The notes under the pieces were generated by a model. It saw only the letters and a program-made list of their open reading frames with translations, was not told the origin of the DNA and made no database searches. From Plazaster borealis (taxonomy: Eukaryota; Echinodermata; Asteroidea; Forcipulatida; Labidiasteridae), in NCBI GenBank assembly GCA_021014325.1, contig CM037472.1:1240001-1304000 (forward strand): 64,000 bases of DNA, given 5' to 3'. Position numbers and translations under genes: made by a program. How positions within the stretch are numbered: position 1 is the stretch's first letter; each line of letters begins with the position of its first letter. Shown one piece after another: positions 27,301-30,962 of the stretch.

Positions 27301-30300
27301 CTTGGCCGGATTCGAACCCACAACTTTGTGATTGCAAGTCCTGCAGTCTAACCACTTGACCACATTGACTAGCCATCCAGGCTGAGTAAGAGTGTATTAA
27401 AATTACTGGCTTACTCTGTCATATAACTCCACAATAAGATGATATGCAGCTTCATCAGATCCAAACTGCATGTCAACAACTCGATCTAAACCCAGCTGGC
27501 GTAACTGAGTCAAGCGTCTGCTCCTTAGATGTTTCCTGAGTTTCATGCTGAAGTTGGACGGCATGTTACTCTTGGGCCAGTCGAAATCGGTAATGTTCAT
27601 ACGGTTTCCAGATTCAACGAAAAGCATCTCTTTCTGGTCAGTGCTGGGAAAAAAAATCATCAAAAGATCTTAATTTATCATCAGAAAAATACCTTTATCA
27701 TCTACAATTCTAATAGGCTTTTTTCTCTTCCTACCTTCTGCTACATGTAGTTTCTCTTTTGTTTATTTCATACACTTTCAGGTTGTTAAAATTCCATTGT
27801 TCGCACAAATCAAAGCTCTACCTTCCTTGAGTGATCCACAAGGATCCTTCCTCACTCTAACAAAATCCAACACCATTCAGTAACTCAACACCCAAACTGT
27901 TGGACTCTGATTATGGTGGTATGGCTGATCCCATGTAAAGCATAATCAGTTTACAAGTGCAGTCCTCAGTCCAACACCAGACAGTAACTCAGCACCCAAA
28001 CTGTTGGACTCTAACTATGGTGGTATGCTTGATCCCATGTAAAGCATAATCAGTTAACTAGTGCAGTCCTCAGTCCAACACCATTTAGTAACTCAACACC
28101 CAAACTGTTGGACTCAGATTATGATGGTATGCCTGATCCCTTGGAAAGCATAATCTACTTCTACTTCTATTTCTACTTCATTACTCAGCAGAGTCCATCA
28201 GTAAGGATAAAATGCCGAAGAGCAATTAAAGAGAAGTGTCTTGCTCATGGACAAAAGTGCTGGGACCGGGATACAAGCCCACAGTATGATGACCCAGCCA
28301 CCAGAACTTGAATTCGGTGCTAGACTGCACAACCATTACTAGTGCAGTCCTCATTCCAACGAAATCAAATAAAACATGAAGTTTGATTTGAATGGGTTGG
28401 GGATTGTTAGGGTTATTGTACGGCAAACATTGGCAAGGTACAATCCTGACTTTGTGATGGCATAAACTTGAACACAAATATTTTGAGAAACAAGTGGGAA
28501 CCAACTAGGTTCATAAAGAGGGGATAGGACTCTAGACTAGATTGATTATTTAACCTTACCCTTGTAGTTTAATGAGATATGTTTTACTGTTGATATCATA
28601 AATGTTGATGACTCGAAGACCCATTAACCTGAGGAAAAAAGAAAAAAAAAAATTACGTTTTATTTCATGCGCTTAATATTTCAACGATACCCTCCAAAAC
28701 AAAACAGGGTTTGCCCTTAACTTTTTCAATGACTAGCCAGCAGGACCAGTTAGATTGTCATTTCACTAGTCCACCAGCTCTTTCACACTGGTCCGTGGTT
28801 CATATTAAGTAGGGATGCTTTTCAACACTGAACTAGCCAGACCACTGTAAAGGGAAAACGCTACAAAATATAGGCTACATTTTATGTACGCTGCTCCAAG
28901 AAATACAGTGATTGTTTTCCCTTGTATAGCATAGCAAAATTTGCAATGAACATTGCTGGACGAAATCATTCCCTGTATACTTAATCTTCTAACAACCAAA
29001 GTGTTAAGGAGTACAGGTCATTTTACAACATTACTTGGCCGATCATCAACAAATGGGAACAAGTAGTCAAGATGCTCGGTGTTTGACCTAGTTAGTAGAG
29101 TAGTTGCGATAATCGTACGAAGTGACTTGGTCACGAAGTGACCAACATTTGTGTAGACTGACCAACATGACCAACCAACAAAACAAAACAAATAACACTC
29201 TACGTATATAGACCCATTGCATATGACGTCACACTCTTAAAAAGGAATGCGTGTCATTTAGGGTGTCAACTCTCTTTTGTGCATGTTTGTATACGATTTT
29301 GACACCCAAAATGACACCCAGGACAGCGTTTGTGAGTACGCTGCGCGTTGTGCAAGGGGTCTATAGTCAGACCATGGAGGAAGGACTGTATTTTCCTTCC
29401 TCCATGACCATGGTCAGACAGTAAACAGACAGTAGGGAGAGTAAAGCATGGATGGTCAGCATGGATATTGATAACACAGCCAGGTAAGTACTTCTTACCA
29501 TTTGGGGCATACTGTATCCCTCAAACTAGGCAGATTCGTGACCGCTAGAGGGCGCTGCACGCGCCGGACTACTTTTTTTGGAATGGGAAACTGGAGACGG
29601 TCGAGTTGGTCACGAACGGCAGGGCTAAATCGCGCGATGCGACATGCCAAAGAATATTGGGATTAGACTTTAAGTGAGGTTGCTCATTCATAAAAGACTG
29701 GAACTACATTCAATATGGAGTTTTTCTAAAAATCTTTTGCCATTCTCAGACGTATTTAGCGAAAAATTGTCCACTTAAAAGACTGGTAAGTGCATATTTT
29801 AATAGGTAACTTGTATTTAAGCTCATATTATGGGCTAGTTACTATGGGAGCTTTAATGACCAGATTACAGGTATTATCTGAAGAATTTCTTGACCTAATA
29901 ACATTATTCCAAACTTGTAGGACTTCGCGGTTTTTTGCGGTCGACCTTCAAAGTTGGTGACACATGGCTGTCGTGGCCGGAAATTGTGGGTTTTTTTGTG
30001 GACAGAGGTCAATGCTCACTTGCGTGTACGGTGTAGTGCGTTTATTATCGTTGGCCATTATCTTTTTCTTAATTGAAGGCTGTTAATAGGCCTGCTTTGT
30101 TCTCTTGATCTGTATTTACTACTTGAAATTTCAGAACAACATTTTTTTTTTTGCTTATTCGAAATATTGTGAAATTCTGATCCATTTTTGAGTTTGTTAT
30201 TTTTGTGTTAACTGTTTTTGTGCATTTAAATTAGCATGTGTTTAATACGTACAGTGTGGGTCACAGTTTGTTTACTATATTTGAAAGGGTTAAAAAAAAA

Positions 30301-30723
30301 TAATGACCTTTGACCCGGCGTAACTTTGGTCAACATGACCCCATCCCAACAAATGAGGTGTCAAATTGATGTATCAATTCAAACTCAATCAAAGAGATCT
30401 ATTCAGCTAGCTAACCAACTATCATGACTAGAAACCTCATCAATTATCAGATATAATCTAAAATTTTGTAATTCTGCCTACTCAAACAAAGAGATAATAT
30501 TTCATTCATTCCTTCAACTCAAAGTCTAACTTAACTAACTACATTATATCATATTCTCAATCTCAACAAACTAGAACTACACTAAACATGCTTTACAAGA
30601 CGGAAAACTACAACTAAACATGATAAAATACGAAATACATGCACAAAACTGTATCACCACTCACCTTGTGCCCAACTCGGCAATAGCCACTCGCAAATCA
30701 ATCGTTGTAAATCTAGACTTCAT
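429..30723 (-). CDS. NEMF: NEMF (ribosome quality control factor, Rqc2 homologue), 31 exons, C-terminus off left edge
   Basis: Role (family knowledge): NEMF/Rqc2 binds stalled 60S subunits carrying peptidyl-tRNA, recruits the ubiquitin ligase Listerin and directs C-terminal tailing of the stalled chain in the cytosol. Sequence: 31 exons on the minus strand, all with GT donors and AG acceptors, join into 1026 codons with no phase conflict. Exon sizes from the start are 59, 69, 229, 146, 68, 90, 74, 71, 76, 63, 78, 48, 161, 120, 64, 89, 104, 176, 58, 59, 93, 88, 151, 139, 35, 211, 45, 78, 232, 65 and 39 nt. Domain order: NFACT-N from residue 1 with the start [11 protein letters not shown], coiled coil about 285-360, NFACT-R (DUF814) about 500-635 with [10 protein letters not shown], an acidic region 635-745, a basic LSAKQKR stretch near 803 and [13 protein letters not shown] near 900. 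Asp9, Asp96 and Arg97 match yeast Rqc2 residues known to be needed for tailing (D9, D98, R99). Human NEMF has about 1076 residues, so the missing part should be about 100 residues, mainly the NFACT-C domain, beyond position 1. Start chosen because it reproduces the family N-terminus exactly. Confidence 0.95.
826..1187 (-). mobile_element. tRNA-derived SINE (family A), near full length
   Basis: On the minus strand: an A-box-like GGTCGAGCGGATAAGA head and a B-box-like GGTTCGAGTCC, then ACACTTGTGTCCCTGAGCAA, a body with CCCCAGGGAGCTGAGATGG, a tail CTTTGAGATGCCCTTCGGGT, GCGCTATATAAA and an ATT-repeat end. About 360 bp. Confidence 0.8.
1225..1289 (-). CDS. NEMF: NEMF exon 30 (residues 992-1013)
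   Basis: Encodes [20 protein letters not shown], then GE. Not well conserved; accepted because acceptor GGTGTAG, donor GTGAGC and the 65-nt length keep the frame between exons 29 and 31. Confidence 0.75.
1345..1770 (+). mobile_element. CR1/L2-like LINE 3' fragment
   Basis: The plus-strand frame reads [20 protein letters not shown], then [37 protein letters not shown]. This is the C-terminal end of non-LTR reverse transcriptases of the CR1/L2/Rex class. No polymerase core is present; a dead 5'-truncated copy in NEMF intron 29. Confidence 0.8.
1777..2095 (+). repeat. 104-bp tandem array, 3 copies
   Basis: AACTCAACA starts at 1777, 1881 and 1985. Each unit contains TTATGGTGGT, CATGTAAAGCATAATCAG and GTCCTCAGTCCAACACCA. 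The same unit is arrayed at 27865-28150. Confidence 0.9.
2591..2970. mobile_element. MITE family M1 copy
   Basis: Begins TTAAAGGGATTGTATACATT and ends with TTACCAAACGTATAAAGG. About 380 bp with an internal CGCAGGAAGAATAATCTGCA. Left end intact, right end diverged. Confidence 0.75.
2971..3312. mobile_element. MITE related to M1, abutting the previous copy
   Basis: Contains AAACTACGTTACTTCAGAGG, CAATGTTTTATACTATCAAC and TTACCAAGTAAGTTTTGATG, and ends GGTGCCTTTAAG. Its right arm resembles M1 but its middle differs, so it is a sister family. Confidence 0.6.
3344..3575 (-). CDS. NEMF: NEMF exon 29 (residues 915-992), Lys/Gln-rich
   Basis: Encodes [20 protein letters not shown], then a Gln/Lys-rich helix and an acidic end MTVREEQ. 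The SAGS...KGKKGKKGK segment of human NEMF corresponds. Acceptor TACAACAG, donor GTTAGA. Confidence 0.9.
5004..5199. mobile_element. MITE family M2 copy
   Basis: About 195 bp bounded by GGCCCAATTTTATAGAGCTG and CAGCTCTATGAAATTGGGCC, with arms running inward as AAGCACAAAAAGTAGCTAAG. Compare 19108-19464, 52147-52340 and 55992-56170. Confidence 0.85.
5288..5365 (-). CDS. NEMF: NEMF exon 28 (residues 889-914)
   Basis: Encodes [20 protein letters not shown], then KMEILA, matching human [18 protein letters not shown]. Acceptor CATCCAACAG, donor GTAAGT. Confidence 0.95.
5561..5775 (+). mobile_element. tRNA-like SINE (family C)
   Basis: GATCCCTCTGCTACCGCTTC...GGTTGTATCGTAAACTTGGG, then a tRNA-like part with GGCTCAGTTGGGAGAGCG and GGTTCAAGTCCC. 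Two further copies at 12148-12372 and 18673-18845 are in the same orientation. Confidence 0.7.
5951..5995 (-). CDS. NEMF: NEMF exon 27 (residues 874-888)
   Basis: A 45-nt exon encoding [21 protein letters not shown] matches the MKRGQK motif of human NEMF. Acceptor CAG at 5996-5998, donor GTGAGT; phase 0 at both ends. Confidence 0.9.
6149..6300 (+). mobile_element. SINE family A head fragment
   Basis: GTGGCCGAGTGGTCTAGTGC (A box) and GGTTCGAATCCCGGCC (B box), followed by TGTGTCCTTGAGCAAGAAAC. Truncated after the 5' part. Confidence 0.75.
6565..6862 (+). mobile_element. SINE family A, variant body
   Basis: Head GTGGCCGATCGGTTAAGAGC and GGTTCGAGTCCCGG, then TTGTGTCCTTAAGCGAGATA. The body differs from the 26041 copy (GATGGACTGGCAGCCTGTCC). 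Lies 56 bp past the NEMF exon 26 donor. Confidence 0.75.
6918..7128 (-). CDS. NEMF: NEMF exon 26 (residues 803-873), basic then acidic
   Basis: Starts [20 protein letters not shown], continues with a Glu/Asp-rich stretch and ends DKAVAQSGN. The basic start continues the LSAKERREMKKKK motif. Acceptor CACCATCAG, donor GTAGGT. A more internal AG could be used but has no pyrimidine tract. Confidence 0.88.
7517..7602 (+). repeat. single unit of the 90-bp repeat
   Basis: Shares TGAGGGCTTGCACAGCAG and TGTGTTCTATTTCTA with 173-391. It lies near NEMF microexon 25. Confidence 0.6.
7660..7694 (-). CDS. NEMF: NEMF exon 25, 35-nt microexon (residues 792-803)
   Basis: Encodes [11 protein letters not shown] plus two bases of Arg. 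LSAKQKR matches LSAKERR at the same place in human NEMF. Acceptor TTTTTATTTACAG, donor GTAAAG. Exons 24 and 26 are out of phase unless these 35 nt (phase 0 in, phase 2 out) are included. Confidence 0.88.
7995..8295 (+). repeat. dispersed ~300-bp repeat, copy 1
   Basis: Shares with 33630-33970, in order, AGCACAAAGGTACAACTT, a TAAAATCGCTCTTCTG-type block, CTGCAATGACATA, TTCTTGAAACACA and CACACTTTCGTT. About 300-340 bp, same orientation. Family unknown. Confidence 0.6.
8449..8587 (-). CDS. NEMF: NEMF exon 24 (residues 745-791), Ser-rich linker
   Basis: Encodes [20 protein letters not shown], then [20 protein letters not shown] and NKQQ. Poorly conserved, but it is the only open frame through the exon and it agrees with both neighbours. 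Acceptor ACTAAG is weak; donor GTAGAG. Confidence 0.82.
8702..8852 (-). CDS. NEMF: NEMF exon 23 (residues 695-745), acidic
   Basis: Encodes [20 protein letters not shown], an acidic run, then [14 protein letters not shown]. The YPDT motif matches the conserved YPDTTIDLSHLQ of human NEMF, which anchors this exon. Donor GTAAGT. Confidence 0.92.
8940..9235 (-). mobile_element. two adjoining SINE pieces
   Basis: 8940-9060 resembles the tail of family B (TTCTGGTAATGAAACCAAGG). 9090-9235 carries the reversed family A head ATGACCAGGATTCGAACTCA with a different body (ATGTCTCATCTGAAGGAC). Confidence 0.6.
9527..9662. mobile_element. MITE family M6 copy
   Basis: Bounded by AGAGCTGCCAAC and GTTGGCAGCTCT, with CAGGGAACTTTCTGCAGAAT inside. 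A relative lies at 21300-21480. Confidence 0.7.
9662..10613. mobile_element. MITE/DNA transposon M5, 952 bp, perfect 17-bp TIRs
   Basis: GGGGTCGATTTCACAAA at 9662-9678 is exactly reverse-complemented at 10597-10613. The subterminal parts are rich in TCGTCCTAA/TTAGGACGAG. The interior holds two copies of AGAAGGTTCAGACGGCCGTT (10293 and 10367, offset 74 bp). No transposase ORF. Confidence 0.85.
10654..10741 (-). CDS. NEMF: NEMF exon 22 (residues 666-695), acidic
   Basis: Encodes [20 protein letters not shown], then EDEKTQEEP. Low-complexity acidic linker with little residue conservation; supported by splice sites, phase and position. Confidence 0.88.
10857..10999. mobile_element. MITE family M3 copy, ~143 bp
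   Basis: Arms GGCCATATCCAAATTGGCGG and CCGCTAATTCGGACACGGC, with GCTACGGCT/AGCCGTAGC steps and a centre TTGCTAAGGATGTC. Other copies at 50911-51047 and 22862-22977. The right end lies about 100 bp from NEMF exon 21. Confidence 0.8.
11107..11199 (-). CDS. NEMF: NEMF exon 21 (residues 635-665)
   Basis: Encodes [20 protein letters not shown], then [11 protein letters not shown]. The DESCVWRHQGERKVR counterpart in human NEMF makes this secure. A 26-bp minisatellite starts just beyond the acceptor, from 11205. Confidence 0.93.
11205..11440 (+). repeat. 26-bp minisatellite, about 9 units
   Basis: Unit CTATGACATCATCACAATCT plus GTTACT, with substitutions only; some units read CATCATCATAATC. It starts a few bases past the acceptor of NEMF exon 21. 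Confidence 0.9.
11773..11831 (-). CDS. NEMF: NEMF exon 20 (residues 615-634), end of NFACT-R
   Basis: Encodes [19 protein letters not shown], matching KKNFLPPSYLMMGFSFLFK. Acceptor TTTCAG, donor GTAGTA. Confidence 0.96.
12148..12372 (+). mobile_element. tRNA-like SINE (family C) copy 2
   Basis: AAAGTTGCATCCCCTTAAGG, then GGTTGTATGGTAAACTTGGG, then tRNA-like GCTCAGTTGGTAAAGCACCA. Close match to 5561-5775. Confidence 0.7.
12644..12701 (-). CDS. NEMF: NEMF exon 19 (residues 596-615)
   Basis: Encodes [19 protein letters not shown] plus one base of Gly, matching [20 protein letters not shown]. Acceptor CTGCAG, donor GTAATG. Confidence 0.96.
12880..13277 (+). repeat. ~116-bp tandem array, 3.4 copies
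   Basis: GACCATTCAATAT recurs at 12895, 13011, 13129 and 13242. Each unit includes GATATCATGTGGTGAATGCA and ACAGTCAACCCTCCTACTGT. A second array lies at 25100-25570. In NEMF intron 18. Confidence 0.9.
13281..13328 (+). repeat. G-rich tract
   Basis: Repeated GGGAGG/GGGGGG runs between the ~116-bp array and NEMF exon 18. It could form a G-quadruplex on the plus (non-coding) strand. Confidence 0.6.
13344..13519 (-). CDS. NEMF: NEMF exon 18 (residues 537-595), NFACT-R/DUF814 core
   Basis: Encodes [20 protein letters not shown], then [20 protein letters not shown] and NHDQ. This is the DUF814 signature of NEMF, Rqc2 and bacterial RqcH. Acceptor ATCTACAG, donor GTAAGA. Confidence 0.97.
13785..13974 (-). 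mobile_element. SINE family A fragment
   Basis: Reverse-oriented head with AACTCAAACCCACACTCTGC and CTCGGCCACGGCACG; body contains TACGTCTCATCCTCAGGAAC. Confidence 0.7.
14021..14181 (-). mobile_element. palindromic-ended repeat M4 copy
   Basis: Flanked by CCAGGCCTGGAATTCCATCT and AAAATTCCAGGCCTG, with AAGGCCAAGACCAGGGGCAA inside. About 160 bp. Other copies at 22125, 24587, 42778, 46915 and, degenerate, 40157. Confidence 0.8.
14331..14434 (-). CDS. NEMF: NEMF exon 17 (residues 502-537), start of NFACT-R
   Basis: Encodes [20 protein letters not shown], then [14 protein letters not shown], nearly identical to the human [22 protein letters not shown] block. Acceptor GTTTAG, donor GTTAGA. Confidence 0.96.
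14441..14798 (-). mobile_element. SINE family A, near full length
   Basis: Tail AATAATAATTATTATAC, body CTCAACTCCCTGGGGAGCAT, reversed B box GGGATTCGAACCCACACTCT and A box CGCTCAGCTATGACACC. It starts seven bases past the acceptor side of NEMF exon 17. Confidence 0.8.
15215..15560 (-). mobile_element. SINE family A head with alternative body
   Basis: Head as in other copies (GGGATTCGAACCCACACTCT, CTGCTCGGCCACGACACG). The body carries GATTTGGGCTTTCGACCCAA, so heads of one kind are joined to different bodies. Confidence 0.7.
15622..15710 (-). CDS. NEMF: NEMF exon 16 (residues 473-502)
   Basis: Encodes [20 protein letters not shown], then [10 protein letters not shown]. The Lys-rich helix and the KARKVYW-type end match the entry to NFACT-R. 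Acceptor TTATAG, donor GTAAGA. Confidence 0.94.
16128..16191 (-). CDS. NEMF: NEMF exon 15 (residues 451-472)
   Basis: Encodes [20 protein letters not shown] plus K, matching the KYYDHKR...AAKKTQKTVEA segment. Acceptor CTTTAG, donor GTATGT. Confidence 0.92.
16296..16415 (-). CDS. NEMF: NEMF exon 14 (residues 411-451)
   Basis: Encodes [20 protein letters not shown], then [15 protein letters not shown], the conserved VDVDLSLSAYANA block. Acceptor TTTGCAG sits next to an AAT microsatellite at 16423-16462. Donor GTCAGT. Confidence 0.95.
16423..16462. repeat. AAT microsatellite
   Basis: About 13 uninterrupted AAT units directly upstream of the NEMF exon 14 acceptor. Confidence 0.95.
16463..17040 (+). 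mobile_element. older repeat interrupted by SINE family B
   Basis: 16636-16916 is a SINE with head GGTTGGGTTGGCGTAGTAGT, B box GGTTCGAATCACGC and tail CTTGGCTTCACAACCAGAAT. It splits a repeat with AAGATGGGTCTTGAGGGC on the left and AGTTTATTCCATAGCCGAGG on the right. Confidence 0.65.
17565..17680. mobile_element. MITE M1 left-end fragment
   Basis: AAAGGGTCTGTATACGTTTG then TGACTCTGAAAATTAATGGC. Truncated after about 115 bp. Confidence 0.7.
17934..18094 (-). CDS. NEMF: NEMF exon 13 (residues 358-411)
   Basis: Encodes [20 protein letters not shown], then [20 protein letters not shown], and ends HITMIL. This is a highly conserved NEMF block. Acceptor GATACAG, donor GTTAGT. The upstream intron holds TCAA-type simple repeats directly against the acceptor. 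Confidence 0.95.
18099..18365. repeat. TCAA tetranucleotide microsatellite, two blocks
   Basis: (ATCA)n at 18099-18165 and 18278-18365, separated by AT-rich DNA, in NEMF intron 12 beside the exon 13 acceptor. Confidence 0.9.
18569..18616 (-). CDS. NEMF: NEMF exon 12 (residues 342-357)
   Basis: A 48-nt exon encoding [16 protein letters not shown], which matches the KLKGELIEMNL position of the coiled coil. Acceptor CTTGCAG, donor GTAAAT. Confidence 0.9.
18673..18845 (+). mobile_element. tRNA-like SINE (family C) copy 3
   Basis: GTTGTATCGAACTCCCTGGG then TAGCTCAGTTGGTAGAGCAC. Truncated at the 3' side. Confidence 0.65.
18905..19105 (-). mobile_element. SINE family B tail fragment
   Basis: TTCTGGTGATGAAACCAAAG, then AGTTTTAGATGTGGGAGGAA and an AACCCACGCTATCAGGTAGA end; it lacks the tRNA-like head. 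Confidence 0.65.
19108..19464. mobile_element. nested MITEs: M2 inserted into M2
   Basis: 19108-19186 and 19372-19464 are the two halves of one M2 element. 19187-19371 is a second complete M2 starting GGGCCCAATTTCATAAATC and ending TTTATGAAATTGGGCC. Confidence 0.8.
19588..19974. mobile_element. MITE M1, complete (~387 bp)
   Basis: TTAAAGGGATTGTATACGTT to AACGTATACAGACCCTTTAA, about 20-bp imperfect inverted ends bounded by TTAA. Confidence 0.88.
20018..20095 (-). CDS. NEMF: NEMF exon 11 (residues 316-341)
   Basis: Encodes [20 protein letters not shown], then QLAKAQ: charged heptad-like coiled coil matching the human LKKLDNVRKDHENRL segment. Phase 0 at both ends. Confidence 0.94.
20792..20854 (-). 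CDS. NEMF: NEMF exon 10 (residues 295-315)
   Basis: Encodes [20 protein letters not shown] plus Q, the first part of the coiled coil. Acceptor TTTCAG, donor GTAAAT; both ends in phase 0. Confidence 0.94.
20908..21262. mobile_element. MITE M1, complete, opposite orientation
   Basis: TTAAAGGGTCTGTATACATT to AACGTATACAATCCCTTTAA, about 355 bp, TTAA at both edges. Confidence 0.88.
21300..21480. mobile_element. MITE M6 relative
   Basis: Shares CATCAGAACATAGAAAGATT, CAGGGAACTTTCTGCAGAAT and GAGAGTTGGCAGTTCTG with 9527-9662, with extra repeats of ATCAGGGAGA. Confidence 0.65.
21569..21644 (-). CDS. NEMF: NEMF exon 9 (residues 269-294)
   Basis: Encodes [20 protein letters not shown] followed by ESFNK, the conserved EFHPFLF...CPYIEFESF block that closes NFACT-N. 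Acceptor GTTAACAG, donor GTGAGT. Confidence 0.95.
21823..21978. mobile_element. short M5-type MITE (~156 bp)
   Basis: TCGATTTCACCAAACTCTTC and TTTCGTGAAATCG ends with TTAGGATTAATCTTAGGA and TAGGACGAGTTACTCGTCCT inside. An internally reduced relative of 9662-10613. Confidence 0.75.
22125..22293 (+). mobile_element. M4 copy
   Basis: CAGGCCTGGAATTACACAGA to ATTCGAGGCCTGG with GTTGCCCCTGGTCTTGGCCT inside. Confidence 0.8.
22446..22516 (-). CDS. NEMF: NEMF exon 8 (residues 246-269)
   Basis: Encodes [20 protein letters not shown], then ELL, with the conserved GYIIQK start. Acceptor AATCTCAG, donor GTGAGT. Confidence 0.92.
22775..22807. repeat. TTA microsatellite
   Basis: About ten TTA units, probably the tail of a degraded SINE. 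Confidence 0.8.
22862..22977. mobile_element. M3 copy, left end decayed
   Basis: TTAGCAACACCCTTAGCAAC, GTCGTAGCCGTAACCGCCAA and TTCGGACGCGGCC match M3. Confidence 0.7.
23079..23350 (-). mobile_element. SINE family B, near full length
   Basis: Reverse-oriented: tail TCTGGTTGTGAAGCCAAGGA, CAGTTTTAGATGTGGGAGGA, and head GGGATTCGAAATGGGGTCCT then ACACCAACCCAACCGCC. Confidence 0.75.
23454..23527 (-). CDS. NEMF: NEMF exon 7 (residues 221-245)
   Basis: Encodes [20 protein letters not shown] followed by SHEK. It corresponds to the LQKAEDYM block of human NEMF. Acceptor TTTTTCAG, donor GTAATA. Confidence 0.9.
23629..23773. mobile_element. hairpin MITE M7, ~145 bp
   Basis: Left arm TAGGTTTGTGGTAACACCAA and right arm ATGGTGTTACCACAAACCTA fold back, with AAATCTCTTTTTGAGTAGTG against its near-complement. 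Only about 20 bases of loop. Confidence 0.85.
23866..23955 (-). CDS. NEMF: NEMF exon 6 (residues 191-221)
   Basis: Encodes [20 protein letters not shown], then [10 protein letters not shown], matching the YGPALIEHCLLENGF block of the human protein. Acceptor TTCTCCAG, donor GTAATG. Confidence 0.93.
24587..24745 (+). mobile_element. M4 copy
   Basis: TCAGGCCTGGAATTACATGG to TGAAATTCCAGGCCTG. Same orientation as 22125-22293. Confidence 0.8.
24991..25058 (-). CDS. NEMF: NEMF exon 5 (residues 168-191)
   Basis: Encodes [20 protein letters not shown] followed by HFG, the helical part of NFACT-N. Acceptor ATACAG, donor GTGAGT. A ~116-bp tandem array lies in the intron just upstream. Confidence 0.9.
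25100..25570 (+). repeat. ~116-bp tandem array, about 4 copies
   Basis: Units with GCAATATGATATCATGTGGT and CACAGTCAACCCTCCTACTG, the same family as 12880-13277. In NEMF intron 4, 40 bp from exon 5. Confidence 0.88.
25892..26037 (-). CDS. NEMF: NEMF exon 4 (residues 120-168)
   Basis: Encodes [20 protein letters not shown], then a run ending [20 protein letters not shown]. This is NFACT-N sequence. Donor GTAAAG. A SINE begins immediately past the acceptor at 26041. Confidence 0.94.
26041..26395 (-). mobile_element. SINE family A, full length (best copy)
   Basis: On the minus strand: CGGCCGAGCGGTTAAGAGCG-type A box, GGATTCGAATC-type B box, CTTGAGCAAGACACTTAACC, CCCTCACAGGTACCCATTTA (complement), tail GCGCTATATAAA and ATT repeats. 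It abuts the acceptor of NEMF exon 4. Confidence 0.85.
27285..27380 (-). mobile_element. tRNA-like fragment (family D)
   Basis: On the minus strand: GTGGTCAAGTGGTTAGACTG, then GCAGGACTTGCAATCACAAA, then GTTGTGGGTTCGAATCCGGC. Carries A and B boxes, but the acceptor-stem ends do not pair well, so SINE rather than gene. Confidence 0.55.
27415..27643 (-). CDS. NEMF: NEMF exon 3 (residues 43-119), NFACT-N core
   Basis: The largest exon of the N-terminal part. It carries RKHLRSRRL, the [12 protein letters not shown] motif with Asp96-Arg97, and the run [15 protein letters not shown]. Acceptor TTTTTTTTCCCAG, donor GTAAGC. This block alone identifies the family. Confidence 0.96.
27845..28150 (+). repeat. 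104-bp tandem array, copy of 1777-2095
   Basis: Three units with ACCCAAACTGTTGGACTC and CATGTAAAGCATAATCAG. In NEMF intron 2. Its left edge joins CTCACTCTAACAAAATCC, which resembles the LINE fragment at 1370-1392. Confidence 0.9.
28205..28340 (-). mobile_element. degenerate SINE family A head
   Basis: GAAGTGTCTTGCTCATGGAC, GGGACCGGGATACAAGCCCA and AACTTGAATTCGGTGC keep the reversed head order; the B box is damaged. Confidence 0.55.
28560..28628 (-). CDS. NEMF: NEMF exon 2 (residues 20-43)
   Basis: Encodes [20 protein letters not shown], matching the start of NFACT-N. Acceptor CTCAG before 28628, donor GTAAGG after 28560. Enters and leaves in phase 2. Confidence 0.93.
28727..28830 (+). repeat. 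dispersed repeat shared with 35516-35600
   Basis: GACTAGCCAGCAGGACCAGT and TTGTCATTTCACTAGTC recur at 35520-35570. Unknown family, in NEMF intron 1. Confidence 0.6.
29224..29231. promoter_or_regulatory. CRE-type palindrome TGACGTCA
   Basis: A perfect TGACGTCA in NEMF intron 1. It could be a CREB/ATF site or chance. Confidence 0.3.
29366..29419. mobile_element. CATGGAGG hairpin element (M8)
   Basis: GTCAGACCATGGAGGAAGG is mirrored by CCTTCCTCCATG and CCATGGTCAGAC around a short AT-rich loop. Related palindromes at 33356-33450 and 59841-59905. Confidence 0.75.
29542..29558 (+). promoter_or_regulatory. CTCF-like motif in NEMF intron 1
   Basis: CCGCTAGAGGGCGCTGC fits the animal CTCF core consensus (CC-N3-AG-R-K-GGC-R-S). 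It is a sequence match only. Confidence 0.45.
30665..30723 (-). CDS. NEMF: NEMF exon 1 (residues 1-20)
   Basis: Starts at the ATG whose complement is CAT at 30721-30723 and encodes [19 protein letters not shown] plus two bases of Arg20. Asp9 is conserved. The donor is GTGA at 30664. Residue identity to the family start is nearly complete. Confidence 0.95.
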
Positions 30724-30862
30724 GGTGATTTTCCAGGGCGACCCTTTAGTCAGTATAATATTATGTTTTAATTAAATTGTAATATTGTAAAATGTGCCAG
30801 AACGAAGTTTGAGGACTCATCCAAACGTGGGCCAGCTGCGTAAACGTAAAACTTGCTTCTTA

Positions 30863-30962
30863 TGTCGTAAGAGAAACATCGCCCTCAATCGTCCAAAATT
30901 AATTGTATAAAAAAAGTTGTCGTAAGAGAAACATCGCCCTCAATCGTCCAAAATGAATTGTA
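30863..30962. repeat. 55-bp-period tandem duplication upstream of NEMF
   Basis: The segment starting TGTCGTAAGAGAAACATCGC at 30863 recurs at 30918 almost unchanged through AATTGTA. It lies 140-240 bp upstream of the NEMF ATG, where the promoter or 5' UTR should be. Confidence 0.85.
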
